Origin: Brevibacillus choshinensis
GTDB lineage: Bacteria > Bacillota > Bacilli > Brevibacillales > Brevibacillaceae
DNA: 64,000 bases
NCBI RefSeq assembly: GCF_016811915.1
Contig: NZ_CP069127.1
Location: 3,633,001 to 3,697,000 of the forward strand
Direction: 5' to 3'
In this document: piece after piece, positions 9,027 through 17,006 of the stretch
Layout: each line of letters opens with the position of its first letter
Numbering within the stretch: the stretch's first letter is position 1
Program-made: the position numbers and the translations under genes
The notes under the pieces: model-generated
The model's database searches: none
Seen by the model: the letters and a program-made list of their open reading frames with translations, nothing else
Told to the model about the DNA's origin: nothing

Positions 9027-9965
9027 ATGATGACCAAGCGAAACTGGAAAGGTAAAACTAGCACGGTAGTAGCCCTTTTAATGGGAACTTCTCTTCTAAT
9101 GGGCGGACAAGCCTATGCGGCTTCTGAGAAAATCCATCACTCCACTACGCAGCATAAACAGCAGAAACATTCCAAGACGCATCAGAAGAATCACCTAAAG
9201 AAGGACGTCAAACAATCAAATAACCAAGCTGAGCAAAACGTGGATGATGGTCAAGACAACGACCAGGCTAAGTATCAGGTCCATGATATCAACCATCTCG
9301 AGAAGAGGCAGAATAACAATCCAACAAACGATAATAGCAATACCGAGAAAAGGCAGAATGACAATCCAACAAACGATAATAGCAATACCGAAAAGATGCA
9401 GAATGACAATCCAACAAACGATAACAAAAATACACAGAATAATCAGAGCAAAAAAGGTGCAGCTCCATTGAATCTAGACACCAGCATCGCAAATAATGCA
9501 GATCAAGCGTCAGGTGCAATCGCAGATACTTCTATTCCAACAACTACAAAGAGCTTTGCTACGTCCACTGCCAGTTCTTCTTCCAAAACGGCCGACCAAG
9601 TGATCTCGGACGGACTGAAATACAAAGGCGTTCCCTATAAGTTCGGTTCTAGCAAAAATACAACGCGTTCATTCGATTGTTCTTCCTTTACTCAGCGTGT
9701 TTTTAAACAGGCAGGAATTAATCTACCACGAGATTCTCGCCAACAGTCTAAAGTAGGCAAGCAAGTATCGAAGAATCAGCTGCAAAAGGGAGATCTTATT
9801 TTCTTCCGCAGCTATGGGAGTTCTTCTTCCCGGATTACTCACGTTGCGATCTACGCAGGAAATAACACATTGCTTCACACTTATGGCAAAGGTGGAGTTA
9901 CTACCTCAAAATTCGCAGGTACTTCCTGGGAGAAACGATTTGAGATTGCAAGACGCGTCATTTGA
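9027..9965 (+). CDS. Secreted NlpC/P60 cell-wall endopeptidase with Asn-rich repeat linker
   Basis: A secreted protein of about 312 residues. Start ATG 9027 (or the adjacent ATG 9030) follows GAAGGAGG at ideal distance. A signal peptide ends near GGQAYA-A. Residues 35-165 are low complexity: His/Lys/Gln-rich, then three tandem 15-residue repeats of the type QNDNPTNDNSNTEKR. A Ser/Thr linker follows, then the NlpC/P60 domain with catalytic Cys in RSFDCSSF, His in THVAIYAG and a third His in LLHTYGKG. Such enzymes cut D-Glu to diamino-acid bonds in peptidoglycan stem peptides. It is divergent from a two-component system whose candidate operator sits in its promoter region. All catalytic residues are present. 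Confidence 0.92.
   Translation: MMTKRNWKGKTSTVVALLMGTSLLMGGQAYAASEKIHHSTTQHKQQKHSKTHQKNHLKKDVKQSNNQAEQNVDDGQDNDQAKYQVHDINHLEKRQNNNPTNDNSNTEKRQNDNPTNDNSNTEKMQNDNPTNDNKNTQNNQSKKGAAPLNLDTSIANNADQASGAIADTSIPTTTKSFATSTASSSSKTADQVISDGLKYKGVPYKFGSSKNTTRSFDCSSFTQRVFKQAGINLPRDSRQQSKVGKQVSKNQLQKGDLIFFRSYGSSSSRITHVAIYAGNNTLLHTYGKGGVTTSKFAGTSWEKRFEIARRVI
9311..9439 (+). repeat. Three tandem 45-base repeats inside the NlpC/P60 gene
   Basis: Units begin at 9311, 9356 and 9401, an exact 45-base period. The first two are almost identical and the third diverges in its last 15 bases. Each encodes a hydrophilic Asn/Thr/Asp-rich 15-residue block. Likely a variable-length spacer across the cell wall. Confidence 0.8.
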
Positions 9966-9983
9966 TGATCATGATAGATACAT

Positions 9984-10021
9984 GCAAAAAGGACAGCTGC
10001 AACGGCTGTCCTTTTGCGTAT
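9984..10021 (+). terminator. Rho-independent terminator of the NlpC/P60 gene
   Basis: GCAAAAAGGACAGC (9984-9997) pairs with GGCTGTCCTTTTGC (10004-10017), 18 bases after the NlpC stop codon. The A-rich/T-rich arms could let it work on both strands. Confidence 0.75.
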
Positions 10022-10029
10022 TTCGCTTC

Positions 10030-10200
10030 CTAACTCTTTTTTATCGTCCGATACTTTTGCGATAGCTTTCGCCAGGAAGTCCGCGTAATACTCAGAGCCC
10101 TCTGGATTGAGATGGACTCCGTCTTTATAAAAGAATGAATCCTCCAGTACTTGCTGCGTACCAGTCGAGCAAAATGGTTTGCGGGTAAGTGGCTGCCACC
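10030..10200 (-). pseudogene. SGNH-hydrolase / acyltransferase C-terminal remnant
   Basis: On the minus strand two frames together spell the end of an SGNH-type hydrolase: VAATYPQTILLDWY in one frame, then after a frameshift EDSFFYKDGVHLNPEG and YYADFLAKAIAK in another. The D-x-V-H catalytic block (KDGVHL) is clear. This domain is common at the C-terminus of OafA-like O-acetyltransferases. The upstream part is missing because an IS110-type element begins at about 10,195. A relic with at least one frameshift. Confidence 0.65.
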
Positions 10201-11417
10201 TGTGCCGTTGCGCCGGATTGGACGTACATCAGGAAACCATTGTAGCTTGTATGATGTATGAACCGTTGGATAAAAGGGCCAAAAAGGAAATTCGGACATT
10301 CGGTACAACAACAAAGGAACTTCTTCAACTGCAAGACTGGCTGACAGAATACAATTGCTCGGATATCGCTATGGAAAGTACAGGAGTCTACTGGAAGCCG
10401 ATATGGAATATCCTCGAGGGTTCTTTTCATCTTTGGCTTGCCAATCCTCAGCGCATCAAAAACGTTCCCTGTCGTAAGACAGACATGAAGGATGCCGTTT
10501 GGATTGCCCAGTTACTTCGTTGTGGATTAATAGAAGCTAGCTTCGTTCCACCAGAAGACATTCGGGATCTACGAGATCTTACTCGGTATCGACGTAAATT
10601 GTTGGGCGACGCCACCGCAGAGAAAAATCGGGTTCATCGCATCCTTCAGGATGCGAATATTAAGCTAACTACGTACGTTTCCGATGTTTTTGGTATATCT
10701 GGACGAGCCCTGCTCGACTCCCTCGTCAACGGAGAAGTACTTGATCCTCAGCAAGTTGAACAAAAGGTAAAGACTAGTTTAAAAAAGAAAGTCCCCCAAT
10801 TGATCGAAGCACTGAATGGTCGTATACGACTCCATCATCGCAAGATGATACAAAAACATCTCAATCACCTCGCATACTTGGAGAAAGAAATCGAAGTATT
10901 AGAGTCAGATATCGCACAACTTCTTTCTCCCTTACAAGAGGCTTTCGATCTATTAGTAACCATTCCCGGCATTCAAAAAGATGCAGCGGCGGGCATCCTT
11001 GCTGAAATCGGTTGCGATATGTCAATGTTTCCTTCGGAAGGGCATTTAACTTCATGGGCAGGAGTGAGTCCTGGAAATAACGAAAGTGCGGGCAAAAAGA
11101 AAAGTACCCGCACACGAAGTGGGAACAAGGGACTGAAGTCCAATCTTTGCCAAGCAGCGTGGGTCGCATCAAAAGCAAAAGGCTCGCGACTCTCCTCCTT
11201 TTACCATCGCTTAGTCAAACGACGAGGCCCTAAGAATGCCAACATGGTTGTATCCCATTTACTTTTAAGGATCATTTATCAAATGCTACTCCGTAACGAA
11301 CCTTACAGTGAGTTGGGTTGGGATTACCTTCCGCAGAAAGAAAAGAGTGTGGACTACTGGGTTCAACGCATCAAAACTTTAGGTTATAGCCTGAGTCTTC
11401 AAATCGAAACTGCTTAA
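10179..11417 (+). CDS. IS110-family transposase
   Basis: A DEDD transposase of the IS110 family. Its N-terminal RuvC-like domain shows Asp in GLDVHQ, Glu in AMESTGVYW and Asp in KTDMKDAVW. A coiled linker follows, then the C-terminal Tnp2 domain with TIPGIQKDAA, the SWAGVSPGNNES segment and a basic KKKSTRTRSGNKG stretch. About 400 residues is normal length. No ATG lies in frame near the N-terminus; the open frame begins at TTG 10,179, which falls in or next to host SGNH sequence. The true start is therefore uncertain and the left end may be slightly truncated. The catalytic body is intact. Confidence 0.9.
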   Translation: MRVSGCHLCRCAGLDVHQETIVACMMYEPLDKRAKKEIRTFGTTTKELLQLQDWLTEYNCSDIAMESTGVYWKPIWNILEGSFHLWLANPQRIKNVPCRKTDMKDAVWIAQLLRCGLIEASFVPPEDIRDLRDLTRYRRKLLGDATAEKNRVHRILQDANIKLTTYVSDVFGISGRALLDSLVNGEVLDPQQVEQKVKTSLKKKVPQLIEALNGRIRLHHRKMIQKHLNHLAYLEKEIEVLESDIAQLLSPLQEAFDLLVTIPGIQKDAAAGILAEIGCDMSMFPSEGHLTSWAGVSPGNNESAGKKKSTRTRSGNKGLKSNLCQAAWVASKAKGSRLSSFYHRLVKRRGPKNANMVVSHLLLRIIYQMLLRNEPYSELGWDYLPQKEKSVDYWVQRIKTLGYSLSLQIETA

Positions 11418-11460
11418 AAAATGCCTTGCGATTCGATTTTTCTCTCGAAATAGGAGAGCT
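10195..11460 (+). mobile_element. IS110-type insertion sequence (boundaries approximate)
   Basis: The left border is set where SGNH-coding sequence stops, at about 10,195. The right border is set just before a repeat also found at 15,174. IS110 elements lack long inverted repeats, so the ends cannot be fixed by eye. Confidence 0.5.
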
Positions 11461-11526
11461 TTTTTGCTGTGCCTATTTCCGGATATTCATTTTCGTATAA
11501 AACTTTATTTTCTCCGAACAACTACC
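11454..11526 (+). repeat. Dispersed repeat, copy B (shortened)
   Basis: About 47 bases beginning GAGCTTTTTTGCTGTG are identical to 15,174-15,220. The following block (AAACTTTATTTTCTCCGAACAACTACCCCATTAG) matches 15,286-15,320 imperfectly. About 70 bases present between the two blocks at 15.2 kb are absent here. It leads straight into the NlpC relic. Confidence 0.6.
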
Positions 11527-11529
11527 CCA

Positions 11530-11890
11530 TTAGGGAGATCCTTACTTGGAACCCGGTACAAATTTGGAGCAAAACCTTATCCCCGTACCCATCGATTTGA
11601 TTGTTCGTCTGTATCCAATATATTTTCGGCCAAAACGGGGTTCATCTGCCTAGAACAAGTAGAGCACAAGCAAGAATTGGCAGGTTAATCAGACAAAATC
11701 AAATGAACCTGGTGATCTCCTCTTTTTTAGACGGGACAGGTATTCTGGCAATCGTATTGGTCATGTTGGAATGGATATAGGCAATGGTAGAATGTTAAAT
11801 ACCTACAAGTCACCACCTGGAGTCACTATTTCTAGATGGAGCAGTCCATATTGGCAGAGAAGATACGCGAGGGCAAGCGAAGTTCTATAA
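11530..11890 (+). pseudogene. NlpC/P60 domain relic
   Basis: Read across frames this encodes an NlpC/P60 domain closely similar to the gene at 19,004-19,981. LGTRYKFGAKPY and RFDCSSV (catalytic Cys) are in one frame, LPRTSRAQARIG in another, and EPGDLLFFRRDRYSGNRIGHVG through SEVL with a TAA at 11,888-11,890 is intact in the last. At least two frameshifts separate these pieces and the LysM and N-terminal domains are missing. It lies directly after the dispersed repeat. Confidence 0.82.
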
Positions 11891-11900
11891 AAACGAATAA

Positions 11901-11930
11901 GCAGAGCCCGTTTCAAAGAGCTCTGCTTTC
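11901..11930. terminator. Hairpin terminator between convergent genes
   Basis: GCAGAGC (11,901-11,907) pairs with GCTCTGC (11,920-11,926), followed on the plus strand by TTTCCTTTTC. It lies at the convergence of the NlpC relic and the histidine kinase gene and overlaps the kinase's natural 3' end. Confidence 0.6.
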
Positions 11931-13339
11931 CTTTTCGTCCCCGTGCTGAAAATGAAGAAACACACTCGTTCCCTTATGCTCTTTGCTCTCCAAATGAATG
12001 GTTCCCTTCACAGCCTCCATCAATCGTTTTGCGATCGATAAACCCAGACCGTTCCCACCCTCAGACGGCTCCTCGCCTTGTCCACGCGATAAAAGCGATC
12101 AAATACATGCGAGATTTCAGCAGCCGGTATTCCCTCTCCGTAATCGCTAATGATAATGAGCACTTCGGATTCCGTCAGCTTTCCCTTGATCTCAACTACT
12201 TTATTATCACATGAGTATTTGATTGCATTATCAATAACAATAGACAGCACCTGCTCCAGATGATTGGGATTGATGTTGATCTGAACATTCCTGATGCTTT
12301 CAATCTCCACATCGAAAGTATACTCAGGATAGAGCAACATGAAATTTTGAATCGTATGGGAAATCACCGAACCGGGATAGATGCGTGCTACCTGTTTTGC
12401 ACCAAAATCTCCATCTGTTCGACTGAGCTCCAGCAATTCTTTGACCAATGCTTTTAGGCGCCTGCTTTCCGTGAGGGCAGCATTTATTGATTCGTCTAAT
12501 ATTTTCGGGTCGTTTTTCCCCCAACGCTGCAAGAGAGAAAGATGGCCTTCAATCACGGCCAGAGGGGTCCGCAATTCATGTGAGGCATCCTCTACAAACT
12601 GGTTTTGCTGCTTGAATGACAATTCCAGCCGATTCATCATTTCGTTGAAGATGGTGGCCAGCTGCGACAGTTCATCCCCGTTATCCGTAAACTCAACTCG
12701 GTGAGTATGTCCTGTCTTTCTTACGATGTTCATCGTCTCAGCCAGGGACTGCACTGGCTTAATAACCTGTCGTGCAATGAGAAAGCCTCCTGCTGCACTA
12801 AGTACGATCGATCCGCTCCCTGCAAATAACATCGTCAACAGCAAGAGATTATTCAGTGAATCGAAGCTCTCCAGGTTGCGAACAATTTCAATCGTTCCTT
12901 GAAATGGACTTGATCCGAATGGACAGCGAATGACAAGCAACTTATCCTCTCCGTAACGGATTAGTTCAAAGGTTTGCGTAACCACTGTCCGGGGAGCTAC
13001 CCAATTGGCAGGAACGTTTTGACTTAGCGTGATTAGGGGCTGACCTGTGTGATCGAGGATCCGGATCAGCTGGTTTTCTTCATTCAGCCTTTCGAGAAAT
13101 GAGGTGGTCTTTTGAAGCTGGGAGGGTGACAAGGAATATGCTTGATCATCCATGTAACCTACGATTTCAACAGCCAGCTTTCGTATATTTTTTTCCTCGA
13201 GATTATTCACCCATACATTCGTGACGATATACTGAATCCCGCTGTAAAAAAGAAAAAGCGAAAATAGAATCAAGGAGCTTCCTATTGTGATTTTCCACTT
13301 TAATGGCATTTGCATGAATTTGAAAAGTGCCTTTTTCAT
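11913..13339 (-). pseudogene. Sensor histidine kinase with a frameshift in the ATP-binding G2 box
   Basis: An OmpR-partner histidine kinase: two transmembrane helices (about 17-40 and 165-190), HAMP, phospho-acceptor His254 in DASHELRTPL, N box (VIDNAIKYS) and G1 box (DYGEGIP). After RVDKARSRL the frame slips. The expected GGNGLGLSIAKRLME and the rest of the ATPase fold continue intact in another frame to a stop at 11,913, while the open frame runs out at 12,020 with unrelated residues. A single missing G near 12,060 explains it. Without the G2 box and the last strand the kinase should not bind ATP normally. A sequencing error is an alternative. It overlaps the response regulator by 4 bases. 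Confidence 0.78.
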
Positions 13340-14022
13340 TGTCTCATTACATACCCTGTTCCACGTACTGTCTGAATGATGCTTTCCTCTTCGGGAAGGT
13401 CCAGTTTGTGCCGTAGATAACGTACATAGACATCCACTACATTGGTTTCGACCTGAGTTACATACCCCCAGACCTGCTCCAGCAAAATCTCTCTTGTCAG
13501 AACGCGGTTGATATTTTTAAGAAATACCAACAACAGTTCATATTCCCTCTTCGTCAGCTCGACTGCCTCATCATTTCGCTTGATGATTCTCGCATCCATA
13601 TCGATGATCAGATGCTTGTACAATAAAACGGCCTGTTCGTGACGATTCTCTGTGCCCAACCGACGAAATAGGGAGCGGATACGAGCAAACAGTTCCTCGA
13701 TCGCAAATGGTTTGGATATATAATCATCTGCGCCGCTATCAAGACCGGAAACGAGATCCATAACGTTATCCCGTGCTGTCAAAATAATAATAGGCGTTTT
13801 TTTATTGGAACGAATGCGCCGACAAATCTCCATTCCGTTTAAACCAGGCAGCATGAGATCAAGCAAAATAAGATCCCATTCCTCCTGCAGCGCCTTGTCC
13901 AATCCCTCCCGACCATCGTGGACGACTGTTACCTTATAGCCTTCATGATTGAGCTCCAGCTCGATAAACCGGGCAATGTTCAGTTCGTCTTCGATTACTA
14001 ATACCTTTTTCCTGTCTACCAT
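13336..14022 (-). CDS. OmpR/PhoB-family response regulator (second system)
   Basis: A receiver domain with acidic residues IEDE, phospho-acceptor Asp55 in LILLDLMLP and Lys in YISKPF is followed by a winged-helix domain (LTKREYELLLVFL, DVYVRYLRHKLD). ATG 14,022 is chosen because GGAGGA lies 6 bases upstream; the in-frame GTG at 14,028 overlaps that site. It is translationally coupled to the frameshifted kinase and sits downstream of a PepSY-protein gene separated by a terminator. It resembles the first regulator closely in layout, so the two systems may be related. With its kinase damaged it may be uncontrolled or depend on cross-talk. Confidence 0.93.
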   Translation of the reverse strand: MVDRKKVLVIEDELNIARFIELELNHEGYKVTVVHDGREGLDKALQEEWDLILLDLMLPGLNGMEICRRIRSNKKTPIIILTARDNVMDLVSGLDSGADDYISKPFAIEELFARIRSLFRRLGTENRHEQAVLLYKHLIIDMDARIIKRNDEAVELTKREYELLLVFLKNINRVLTREILLEQVWGYVTQVETNVVDVYVRYLRHKLDLPEEESIIQTVRGTGYVMRQ

Positions 14023-14105
14023 TTCCACTCCTCCCCTTCACTCGGTCAAGCCATGTATAGCTTCACCGGATACAGAAACTGGAATACAAAAAGGCCAAAA
14101 GCAAG

Positions 14106-14144
14106 AAAAACATCTCCGGGACTTGTTCTCAGTCCCCGGAGATG
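14106..14144 (-). terminator. Rho-independent terminator of the PepSY gene
   Basis: CATCTCCGGGACT (14,111-14,123) pairs with AGTCCCCGGAGATG (14,131-14,144), 16 bases past the PepSY stop. On the minus strand it is followed by TTTTTCTTGC. Confidence 0.8.
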
Positions 14145-14160
14145 TTTGCCCACGACTCAA

Positions 14161-15033
14161 TTAGTCTTGATCTTCCTGTTCCTCATTTTCACCCTTGTCA
14201 TCCTGCTTGTCTTGCTCTACCTTGAGAATTGCTCCCGAATTGGCATCTACTTTTACTTCGTACTCTTGTTTGTTGTCAGTGAACACAGCAACGGTATAAA
14301 CAATGGTTCCATCTTCGTCTTCCAGCTCAATAGAGTCCAACGTACCTGGTTGTTTCTTCATGGCAGCATCGATTGCCTGCTGGAGGGTAAGCTTTGCAGC
14401 CTGAACGACTTGCAGACGTTCTGTGTTGTCATCCACTTCTTGATCGTTGTCTTTTGAGTCTGTCGCTTTGTCGTCCTTGATGACCTGTTCATCATCATGG
14501 TCGGTTTCCGCCAGACCGATGTTCACGATCAAATCGGTTTCCACATCTACATCTACCTCATAGGCTTGACCATTTTGAGCCGTAATTTCTACGCGATACA
14601 CTGGCAAATCTCCCAGATCGCCTTTTCCAATAGCACCCTCAAAAGAGGCGGAAGCTATTTTTTGCGCTTCTTCTAGGGAAATAGCCGCTTCCTGATCATC
14701 GTCAGCTTCTAGTTGATCCGTTTCGCCCATGTCATCATTGGTTTCAGTATCCACGTCAGCTTGCGCCTTCAGGACCTTTCCCTTTTTGGCATCAACTTGA
14801 ACCTCGTATTTTTTTCCAGCTACATCCACTGCGTCCAAATGGTAGGTCGGGATATGTTCCAGCTCAGCACCGGTTACGGTCCCATTTAACAGCTTTGAAG
14901 CAACCTCAATTCCGTGCTGCAGATCACTCGCCGCTTTCTCCTCTGCAAAAGCATTGTTCAGGGCAGCCCCACCAATGCCGCCGCCAGCAACCACTGCGGT
15001 TGCTAACGCGGTAACAAGCCATTTCTTATTCAT
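14161..15033 (-). CDS. Secreted PepSY-domain protein
   Basis: A 290-residue exported acidic protein. ATG 15,033 follows GGAGGAGG, and a signal peptide runs to about NNAFA-EE. Three PepSY-type repeats follow: about residues 30-85 (GKKYEVQVDAKKGKVL), 110-170 (GQAYEVDVDVETD) and 210-275 (KQEYEVKVDANSGAIL), linked by Asp/Glu-rich stretches. PepSY domains are small alpha-beta modules found next to peptidases and in sensor systems; they often inhibit proteases or bind ligands outside the cell. The gene lies just upstream of a two-component system on the same strand, but a terminator separates them. A modulator of that system is an inference. Confidence 0.88.
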   Translation of the reverse strand: MNKKWLVTALATAVVAGGGIGGAALNNAFAEEKAASDLQHGIEVASKLLNGTVTGAELEHIPTYHLDAVDVAGKKYEVQVDAKKGKVLKAQADVDTETNDDMGETDQLEADDDQEAAISLEEAQKIASASFEGAIGKGDLGDLPVYRVEITAQNGQAYEVDVDVETDLIVNIGLAETDHDDEQVIKDDKATDSKDNDQEVDDNTERLQVVQAAKLTLQQAIDAAMKKQPGTLDSIELEDEDGTIVYTVAVFTDNKQEYEVKVDANSGAILKVEQDKQDDKGENEEQEDQD

Positions 15034-15173
15034 GTTTCTTCCTCCTCCATTTCTGTAGAAAGGTTTTTTCCTACAAGTCATAGAGTACATGCCCAAAATG
15101 AATCTATAAGGAAAAACAGATTAGAATTCAATGAGAAATGAAATATTACTGTTCAAGTCGCCAATAAAATAAT

Positions 15174-15333
15174 AGAGCTTTTTTGCTGTGCCTATTTCCG
15201 GATATTCATTTTCGTATAAATACTTATTTTTAGAAGACTGGCAATTTTCAATCTCATAAACCGCGTTATATCAAGCACCTCAGTCTAAAACTTTATTTTC
15301 ACTGGACAATTACCACATTAGAATCATTGCAGC
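15174..15333 (+). repeat. Dispersed repeat, copy A (long form)
   Basis: It holds the same 47-base block as 11,454, then about 70 bases including a segment (15,259-15,306) that matches 5663-5710, then a block matching 11,492-11,526. The 500-base stretch between the PepSY start and 15,534 contains only this repeat and the leader of the small gene. Confidence 0.55.
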
Positions 15334-15533
15334 AGTTGAACCAAGTTTAGCAATAAAGCAGATTAACACCTTAGCGTGGTAAAAACTGGATTTATCGTAT
15401 GGCTATACCCCCTTGTGTCAGCAAATCTACGTTATGTTGGCCGTACAATTCCATTTTATCGGGCTCGTATCAGTTGCCAAGTTACCCCCATTTGCATCTT
15501 ATATATCAAATAGAGCAAAGTGAGGTGATTAAA

Positions 15534-15758
15534 ATGGCTCGAATTGCAACTGACATTGTAGTAATCGAGTTTACCCGTAGTACTGTGAATGGGCGACGGG
15601 TACGGACTATCTCGGCAGTTTGTATCATCGGTACTGCTTCACCGTGTAGGGTAGTAGTCGGTCGAGGTGTGGGCCCTGTTCGTCGTTGTTTGTTAAGGAA
15701 CGGATTCCGTATTGTAGCAACGCATCGAAATGCGCTGGTCTTTGAACGTAGGAACTAA
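15534..15758 (+). CDS. Small hypothetical protein, Arg/Val-rich
   Basis: A 74-residue frame starting at ATG 15,534 with a near-perfect ribosome site (GTGAGGTGATT). The product is basic (many Arg) with alternating hydrophobic residues and two Cys, and predicts a beta-rich small protein. I do not recognise it. An inverted repeat and a terminator-like hairpin follow downstream. The strong translation signal argues for a real gene in otherwise relic-rich DNA, but composition and surroundings leave doubt. Confidence 0.45.
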   Translation: MARIATDIVVIEFTRSTVNGRRVRTISAVCIIGTASPCRVVVGRGVGPVRRCLLRNGFRIVATHRNALVFERRN

Positions 15759-15760
15759 AA

Positions 15761-15792
15761 TACAACGGTATCCCCACCGGTGTACCGTTGTA
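15761..15792. repeat. Inverted repeat after the small ORF
   Basis: TACAACGGTA (15,761-15,770) pairs perfectly with TACCGTTGTA (15,783-15,792). There is no T-run, so it may be a stability hairpin or a protein site rather than a terminator. Confidence 0.45.
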
Positions 15793-15911
15793 CTCGAGTT
15801 TATGAGGTAGTTCGATTAAAACAAGGCGATCTTTCTGGTTCCTGACGATATCATTAAACATAAATTGAGAATGGAACAAGTTTGTCGTTCCATTTACTCT
15901 AACCCTATTTT

Positions 15912-15938
15912 AGTCCCTTCATAATGAAGGGACTATTT
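15912..15938 (+). terminator. Hairpin terminator
   Basis: AGTCCCTTCAT (15,912-15,922) pairs with ATGAAGGGACT, followed by ATTTCGTTT. Probably ends transcription from the small gene at 15,534. Confidence 0.6.
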
Positions 15939-16062
15939 CGTTTGAATTAGACTTTATACATTGAAAACAATTTCTACACAAGCACCTATTGTAACGGTGA
16001 ACATATAGTGTGAGTAGGAGTGCTGCCTATCCAATCCAAGTGAAAATGCCGATGACTTGGGT

Positions 16063-16088
16063 CCCTTCTGTGTAGAAGGGTTTTTTTT
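16063..16088 (+). terminator. Rho-independent terminator
   Basis: CCCTTCT (16,063-16,069) pairs with AGAAGGG (16,074-16,080), followed by eight T. Just upstream CCAAGT and ACTTGG (about 16,036 and 16,055) can form a competing hairpin, but no gene precedes within 300 bases. It may end a short untranslated RNA. From 16,089 to 16,330 I see no gene. Confidence 0.65.
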
Positions 16089-16450
16089 GCCTTCTCGAGT
16101 AAATGATACACAAAAGCGCCTACAGGGGTAACGACAACAAAACGCGAATTTCGAGCGATAAGGACTCGAACCACTAATAAACTTGGTTATTACATCGCCA
16201 AGACAAATCCGCTAATTGTATTAGGAGACATTAATAAGATTTAAAGTCAAACATGGATGTTCGACAAATGTAAATAAAGGCGAGGCAATGAACGCTCTTG
16301 CCAGAGCACTCTTTTTTGGCAAACGGAGAATTGTCAACATCAGTTTAAATTTCCCCAAATACATCAATTCAATTTTCCCCACTAGAGGGGACCGACAGGT
16401 CCCTAATCTAGAGATTGATCTTTTTCCCCAGGTATTTCTGATCTGAAGAA

Positions 16451-17006
16451 TCATGCTTTCTTTTTTTCCTTGATCCGATAACTTTCTCCCTTTATATTGA
16501 CCGTAATGATCAAGAGATCAGGCTTTGTAAAGAGACTTAGCTTGCGGCGAATCGTATTGGTTCGGTGTGCTTCTTGTAAGCTTTGTACCAAGTCATGAGC
16601 TGTAATAAAGTAAACGGAATATCGTTTCGAAATGGCTTCCATCGCTAAGACGACAGCTAAATGAGTTTTCCCAACGCCTGGCGGTCCCAAAAGGACAATG
16701 TTTTCTTGGTGTTCGATAAACTGCAGCGTAGCAAAGTCACGTATTCTTCTCTCATCAATGGATGGTTGGAACGAGAATTCAAACTGTGAAAGCGTCTTAT
16801 GATACGGGAGTCGAGCTAAACGTGTTCGAGTGCGTATATACCGATCATTTTTGGCGAAGATTTCTTCCTGTAGTAGTTTGTCTAGGAATTCTAAATAGGA
16901 TATATTTTGTTTTAGAAGCCTCTTCTGCATGTTGGTGGAGTACGTCTGGTACACGTACCCATCCGAGCTGCTGAAAGGCTAGTTGAAGTCGTTCTTGGAG
17001 GATCAT
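16451..17006 (-). pseudogene. IstB-like ATPase of IS21, frameshifted and internally deleted
   Basis: IstB is the AAA+ helper of IS21 transposition. ATG 17,006 overlaps the istA stop by 4 bases and begins MILQERLQLAF as expected. After about 30 codons, in an A-rich run, the frame shifts; the open frame resumes as ISYLEFLDKLLQEEIFAKND. Walker A is intact (GPPGVGKT). Then the sequence jumps from KPDLLII straight to TVNIKGESYRIKEKKK, removing some 60 residues that hold Walker B and the sensor motifs. Both lesions should inactivate it, so this IS21 copy cannot move on its own. Confidence 0.85.

Noticed and set aside
9244..9519. Repeat-rich short frames on both strands in the NlpC linker
   Set aside because: They are shadows of the 45-base tandem repeat.
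15912..15938. Origin or attachment site suggested by palindromes near 15.9 kb
   Set aside because: The palindromes look like terminators and there are no DnaA boxes or matching direct repeats.
16021..16088. Possible T-box or other riboswitch upstream of a terminator
   Set aside because: Competing hairpins are visible, but no T-box consensus, no specifier loop and no gene downstream in the sense direction.
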